Shown piece after piece: positions 17,744 through 20,734 of a stretch of 20,734 bases of DNA. How positions within the stretch are numbered: the first letter of the stretch is position 1; the number at the start of each line of letters is the position of its first letter. Source of the stretch: Smittium culicis. Lineage: Eukaryota > Kickxellomycota > Harpellomycetes > Harpellales > Legeriomycetaceae. Both the position numbers and the translations under genes were made by a program. The notes below the pieces were generated by a model that did no database searches, had not been told where the DNA came from, and saw only the letters and a list, made by a program, of their open reading frames with translations. The stretch lies in NCBI GenBank assembly GCA_001970855.1, contig LSSN01002142.1:1-20734 (forward strand), given 5' to 3'.

Positions 17744-19867
17744 ATGAAATTTAAAATTTATGTAATTTTCTCGGCGCTTTTGGATTTTGCTTCAGCAGGA
17801 GCTTTTAATCCAGATCCAGGGCTTTTCCCTGACTGGAGCAAAGTAGATAAATTCGAGCCTGATACATACATGCAACTTAAGAGAATGAGTTCACCCTCAC
17901 TTTCCCCTGATAAATCTAAAGTTGTTTACTCGCTATATAAGTATAACAATACAGACAACGCTTCTGGACGTAATTTAAGACTTCTCGACTTAAACATCGG
18001 ATTTGATAAAGCTATCGATTTAACCGAGTATAAATATAAACAAGGTGACTCTTCCCCTATTTGGATCAATGATGATACTGTAGCTTTTCTTGCAACCAGG
18101 GGATCCCCTTCGAGTAATATTTTTACAATTTCAATAAAAGATAAGAAGATAACCCAACTTACCAACTACACTAACGGAGTTAGTGGATTAGTATACGATA
18201 GAACTTCAGGAATGATCGCGTTTATTTCAAAAGTATACCAAGGTATGAGTATGAGCAAATCTGCTATAGAAAGGAAACGCATAAGCGGTTTGCCTAGTTC
18301 TGGGGTAGTTCATACAAAATTATTTACAAGACACTGGGACGAATGGATTTTACAAGATAGAAATCAGCTATTTACCATAAAATTATCAAAAGATAATGGC
18401 AATCTAAAAGTAGTGGGAGATCCAAATAATATAGTATTGAAATACAAGGGCGAATGGGGGCTTGAACCAGATAGTTACCTTTTCTCTCCCGATGGAAAGC
18501 GTATATTATATAGTGCAAAAATAGAAGGAGTGTCAGAAGCTTGGGAAACTAATGTTGGTATCTTTGAGTCGCCGGTTGATGGTTCAGCCGAACCATATAG
18601 AATAAATTCAAATTTTGATGGAGCTGCTTCAAGTCCTGTTTATTCTCCAGACGGAAACAGTATTTCTTGGTTGCAAATGGTAACTCCTGGGTACGAATCT
18701 GATCAAAATCAAGTTATTTTATATAATATCAAAACGAAATCACAAAAACGACTTATTCCGACTTGGGATCGTAGTCCATCTTTTGTTAGATTTTCTGAAG
18801 ACAGTTCAAAACTTATTCTTGAAGTTCCGTATGAAAAAGACGTAGCGATATTTGAATTAGATATAGCGTCTAATGAAATCACTAGATTAACTGAAGAAGG
18901 TACATATTCTCTTGTTTCTCAATTATCGAGCGACTCTTTCTTGGTTAGTTTAAGCACTCTTCAATTCCCAACAAGCTTGTTTGTGCTAAAAAAAACCATT
19001 GATTACAACAAGGTAAAACAAGTATCATTTGAAGATAAAAATATATTGGATAAATTGTGGTTTTCTCCAACAGAAACATTCTGGTTTACTGGTGCTTTAA
19101 ATGACCCAGTACAAGCAATGGTGTTATATCCTTATGGATTTGATCCGAATTGTGTGTACCCTGTATTTTACCTAATTCATGGAGGCCCTCAATCTAGTTG
19201 GAATGATGGGTGGATCTGGAGATGGAATCCAAACATTTATGCAAATCAAGGATTTCTAGTAGTCATAGTAAACTTCCATGGGGGAGACGCATACGGTCAA
19301 GCGTTTACAGATTCCATAAGGCATAACTGGGGAACTTACCCTTATCAAGATCTTATGATTGGGTTAGACACTATAATTAATGGAGCATCGTTTGTAGACA
19401 AGAAAAATATTGTTGGAGTTGGAGCCTCGTATGGTGGATACATGGTCAATTGGATTAATGGGCATACAGATCGCTTCAAAGCACTTGTTAATCATGATGG
19501 CGGATTCAGCGTTGTTTCAAAATATTATGCATCTGATGAGCTATTTTTCAATGAGCGTGAGTTTGGAATTCCTTGGATTCCTTCTGATCGCGAAACATAT
19601 GAGAGAAATAACCCTGAAAGATACGTCTCGAATTGGAAAACTCCTACACTAGTAATCCATAGCGAATATGACTATAGGGTTCCTATATCAGAAAGCTTAT
19701 CTACATTTACTGCTCTTCAGAGATTAGGTATAGACTCCAAATTCCTGTATTTTCCTGACGAAAGTCACTGGATTACTAATCCTCCAAATGTACTTAAATG
19801 GATCAGCGAGATTCTCGATTGGACTGGATCATATACAAATACTACTGTCTGGCATCTTGAAGAGTAA
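17744..19867 (+). CDS. Secreted dipeptidyl-peptidase V-like serine protease, paralogue B (complete)
   Basis: The product has 707 residues, close to the roughly 700-730 usual for secreted fungal DPP5 (S9C prolyl oligopeptidase family). These enzymes cut dipeptides from the N-termini of extracellular peptides. A signal peptide (MKFKIYVIFSALLDFASA) is followed by a beta-propeller to about residue 430 (SLSPDKSKVVY, LFSPDGKRILYSA and VYSPDGNSISWL are blade repeats) and an alpha/beta-hydrolase domain from about 445. The triad is complete: Ser562 in GASYGGYM, Asp643 in EYDYRVP and His675 in DESHW. HGGPQ (479-483) forms the usual oxyanion-side loop. Sequons lie at N68, N72, N141 and N699. The start is fixed by an in-frame TAA at 17723-17725 and by the signal peptide. 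There are no introns. Codon use is A/T-ending, in keeping with the host. It is the head-to-head partner of paralogue A at the left edge and looks functional. Confidence 0.96.
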   Translation: MKFKIYVIFSALLDFASAGAFNPDPGLFPDWSKVDKFEPDTYMQLKRMSSPSLSPDKSKVVYSLYKYNNTDNASGRNLRLLDLNIGFDKAIDLTEYKYKQGDSSPIWINDDTVAFLATRGSPSSNIFTISIKDKKITQLTNYTNGVSGLVYDRTSGMIAFISKVYQGMSMSKSAIERKRISGLPSSGVVHTKLFTRHWDEWILQDRNQLFTIKLSKDNGNLKVVGDPNNIVLKYKGEWGLEPDSYLFSPDGKRILYSAKIEGVSEAWETNVGIFESPVDGSAEPYRINSNFDGAASSPVYSPDGNSISWLQMVTPGYESDQNQVILYNIKTKSQKRLIPTWDRSPSFVRFSEDSSKLILEVPYEKDVAIFELDIASNEITRLTEEGTYSLVSQLSSDSFLVSLSTLQFPTSLFVLKKTIDYNKVKQVSFEDKNILDKLWFSPTETFWFTGALNDPVQAMVLYPYGFDPNCVYPVFYLIHGGPQSSWNDGWIWRWNPNIYANQGFLVVIVNFHGGDAYGQAFTDSIRHNWGTYPYQDLMIGLDTIINGASFVDKKNIVGVGASYGGYMVNWINGHTDRFKALVNHDGGFSVVSKYYASDELFFNEREFGIPWIPSDRETYERNNPERYVSNWKTPTLVIHSEYDYRVPISESLSTFTALQRLGIDSKFLYFPDESHWITNPPNVLKWISEILDWTGSYTNTTVWHLEE

Positions 19868-20321
19868 ATTATTATTTATATTGGATCGCTATAACTGCCT
19901 AAGGAAATTAAAAAGTGAAAACTAATAACGAATTATTTATTAAATATTATATTTTTTCTTAATCTAACAAATTTTTGTGTATTTATTGTTTGGTTCAGAG
20001 CCTTATAAGTGGTTTATAAAATAAAATTTAATTCATCTACTTTTAATATAATTCAGTTTATTTCCTTTTAGTATGTCTAAAATATTTCATTTTTAAATAA
20101 ATAGATATCTATAAAATATTTATTATATAGAGTATAATTAATAATTGGACTGATGAAGAATATCTCAAAAATATCTAACATTATTTTTTTCAAAACCATA
20201 AGTATTATTATTAGTTTTAGTGTCATAAAATAAAAAAATTATGAGTTTGAAATCTATTTGATTATTTTCTATTTAATACTTTCATTACTTGAAATTTTTT
20301 TTCTTTTCATGCGTGACAATA
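19868..20321. other. AT-rich 3' flank of paralogue B, no gene seen
   Basis: Contains the presumed 3' untranslated region of the peptidase gene and otherwise A/T runs only. Confidence 0.5.
20020..20025 (+). terminator. Candidate polyadenylation signal (AATAAA) of paralogue B
   Basis: AATAAA lies about 155 bases after the stop codon. In such AT-rich DNA the hexamer is frequent, so this is only the most suitably placed candidate. Confidence 0.2.
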
Positions 20322-20417
20322 ATTCTCTCTCCATTTGAAAAGTTTTTCTTGGGCGAGCCAATAGGATTAGAGAATCTATAAAATTTTATTTCTTATCAAC
20401 TATTCAGTTTTTTTTAC
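20322..20417 (+). repeat. Foldback repeat block, copy 2
   Basis: Follows the same order as the block at 6985-7090: a tctctctcc lead-in, gaaaagtttttcttg, gagccaataggattagagaa, an AT-rich core, then aactattcag. GGGCGAGCCAATAG (20351-20364) faces CTATTC near 20400, and CGCCC (20417-20421) pairs with GGGCG beyond a T-run, so the arms are more eroded than in copy 1. Confidence 0.6.
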
Positions 20418-20421
20418 GCCC

Positions 20422-20734
20422 TTAATAATAAAATTGACTATTACCATCGAACACGTAGTCTATCGACTTTAACATATTAATTCAACTTTGTTGACCTTTC
20501 CAAGAGCTACATTTTGGTACAAGTTTGGTCTCTTTAGACAAAGTTTAACTTTTGCAATTAAATTGTAAGTGCGCAAGTTTGGTGCACGGTTTTAATTAGC
20601 CAAATCGAAAAAAAAAAAAGCACGCAAATCGCCGAATTTAACGAATTTGATTATTTCGACTAATTTGCGACATAAAAAAAATCATACACAAAAAAACTAA
20701 AAAAATTAATAAAAGCAATAAAAAAACACCAATT
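20422..20734. repeat. AT-rich right edge with short direct and inverted repeats
   Basis: CAAGTTTGGT occurs at 20520-20529 and again at 20574-20583. CGCAAAT (20623-20629) faces ATTTGCG (20663-20669), and TTCG inside the right arm can extend the pairing. Local G+C is higher around the second repeat (gtgcgcaagtttggtgcacg). This may be the edge of a further mobile element that continues outside the window; no coding sequence is seen. Confidence 0.35.

Noticed and set aside
17926..18165. Minus-strand open frame of 79 codons
   Set aside because: Antisense shadow of DPP5 paralogue B.
19410..19652. Plus-strand open frame of 80 codons in another frame
   Set aside because: Lies wholly inside the hydrolase domain of paralogue B and has no independent support.
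20148..20190. CTGATGA motif suggestive of a hammerhead ribozyme core (also near 9491)
   Set aside because: No GAAA box follows at stem II distance and no stems I and III can be drawn at either site.

Overview
This is an AT-rich eukaryotic window, by eye about 70-75% A+T between genes. Two intronless genes for secreted S9-family dipeptidyl-peptidase V-like proteases sit at its edges and point away from each other. About 17 kb of decayed retrotransposons, short repeats and unassignable AT-rich DNA lies between them. Secreted multicopy DPP5-like peptidases, a DIRS-type retroelement, an L1-like non-LTR element and absent introns together suggest a fungus, most likely an early-diverging (zygomycete-grade) lineage. 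That placement is an inference; no rRNA or tRNA gene is visible to anchor it.

Layout: 1-707 (minus) is the N-terminal 235 codons of DPP5 paralogue A, which runs off the left edge. 708-3900 is AT-rich with two copies of a dispersed repeat. 3916-~6970 (plus) is a decayed DIRS-like element (ORF1, then RT-RNase H), broken before any recombinase. ~7005-7090 is a short foldback block that recurs at ~20335-20417. 7117-9043 (plus) is a 5'-truncated, conspicuously G+C-rich non-LTR reverse transcriptase pseudogene. 9044-10925 is AT-rich without a recognisable gene. 10926-~16300 (plus) is a heavily decayed L1-like element: possible ORF1 remnants, an APE-type endonuclease, an RT whose YADD box reads YANH, and a C-terminal zf-RVT-like remnant. 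16476-16827 holds two tandem copies of the ~165-190 bp repeat also seen at 2884-3081. 17744-19867 (plus) is the complete 707-codon DPP5 paralogue B with an intact catalytic triad. 19868-20734 is AT-rich 3' flank with a second foldback block and small repeats.

The only genes that look functional are the two peptidases, predicted to be secreted and to release dipeptides from extracellular peptides. They are about 55% identical over the 235 residues that can be compared, with no gaps, so they look like an old inverted (head-to-head) duplication whose spacer has filled with transposons. The elements appear to be of different ages. The G+C-rich LINE has a single frameshift and few stops and looks youngest. 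The DIRS element has mostly nonsense changes in one long frame. The L1-like element has many stops and indels and has drifted to the local base composition.

I found no tRNA, rRNA, CRISPR array or clear novel functional system. The least explained items are the ~165-190 bp repeat family, the foldback block shared by two sites, and a ~350 bp stretch with a C12 run that interrupts the DIRS element.
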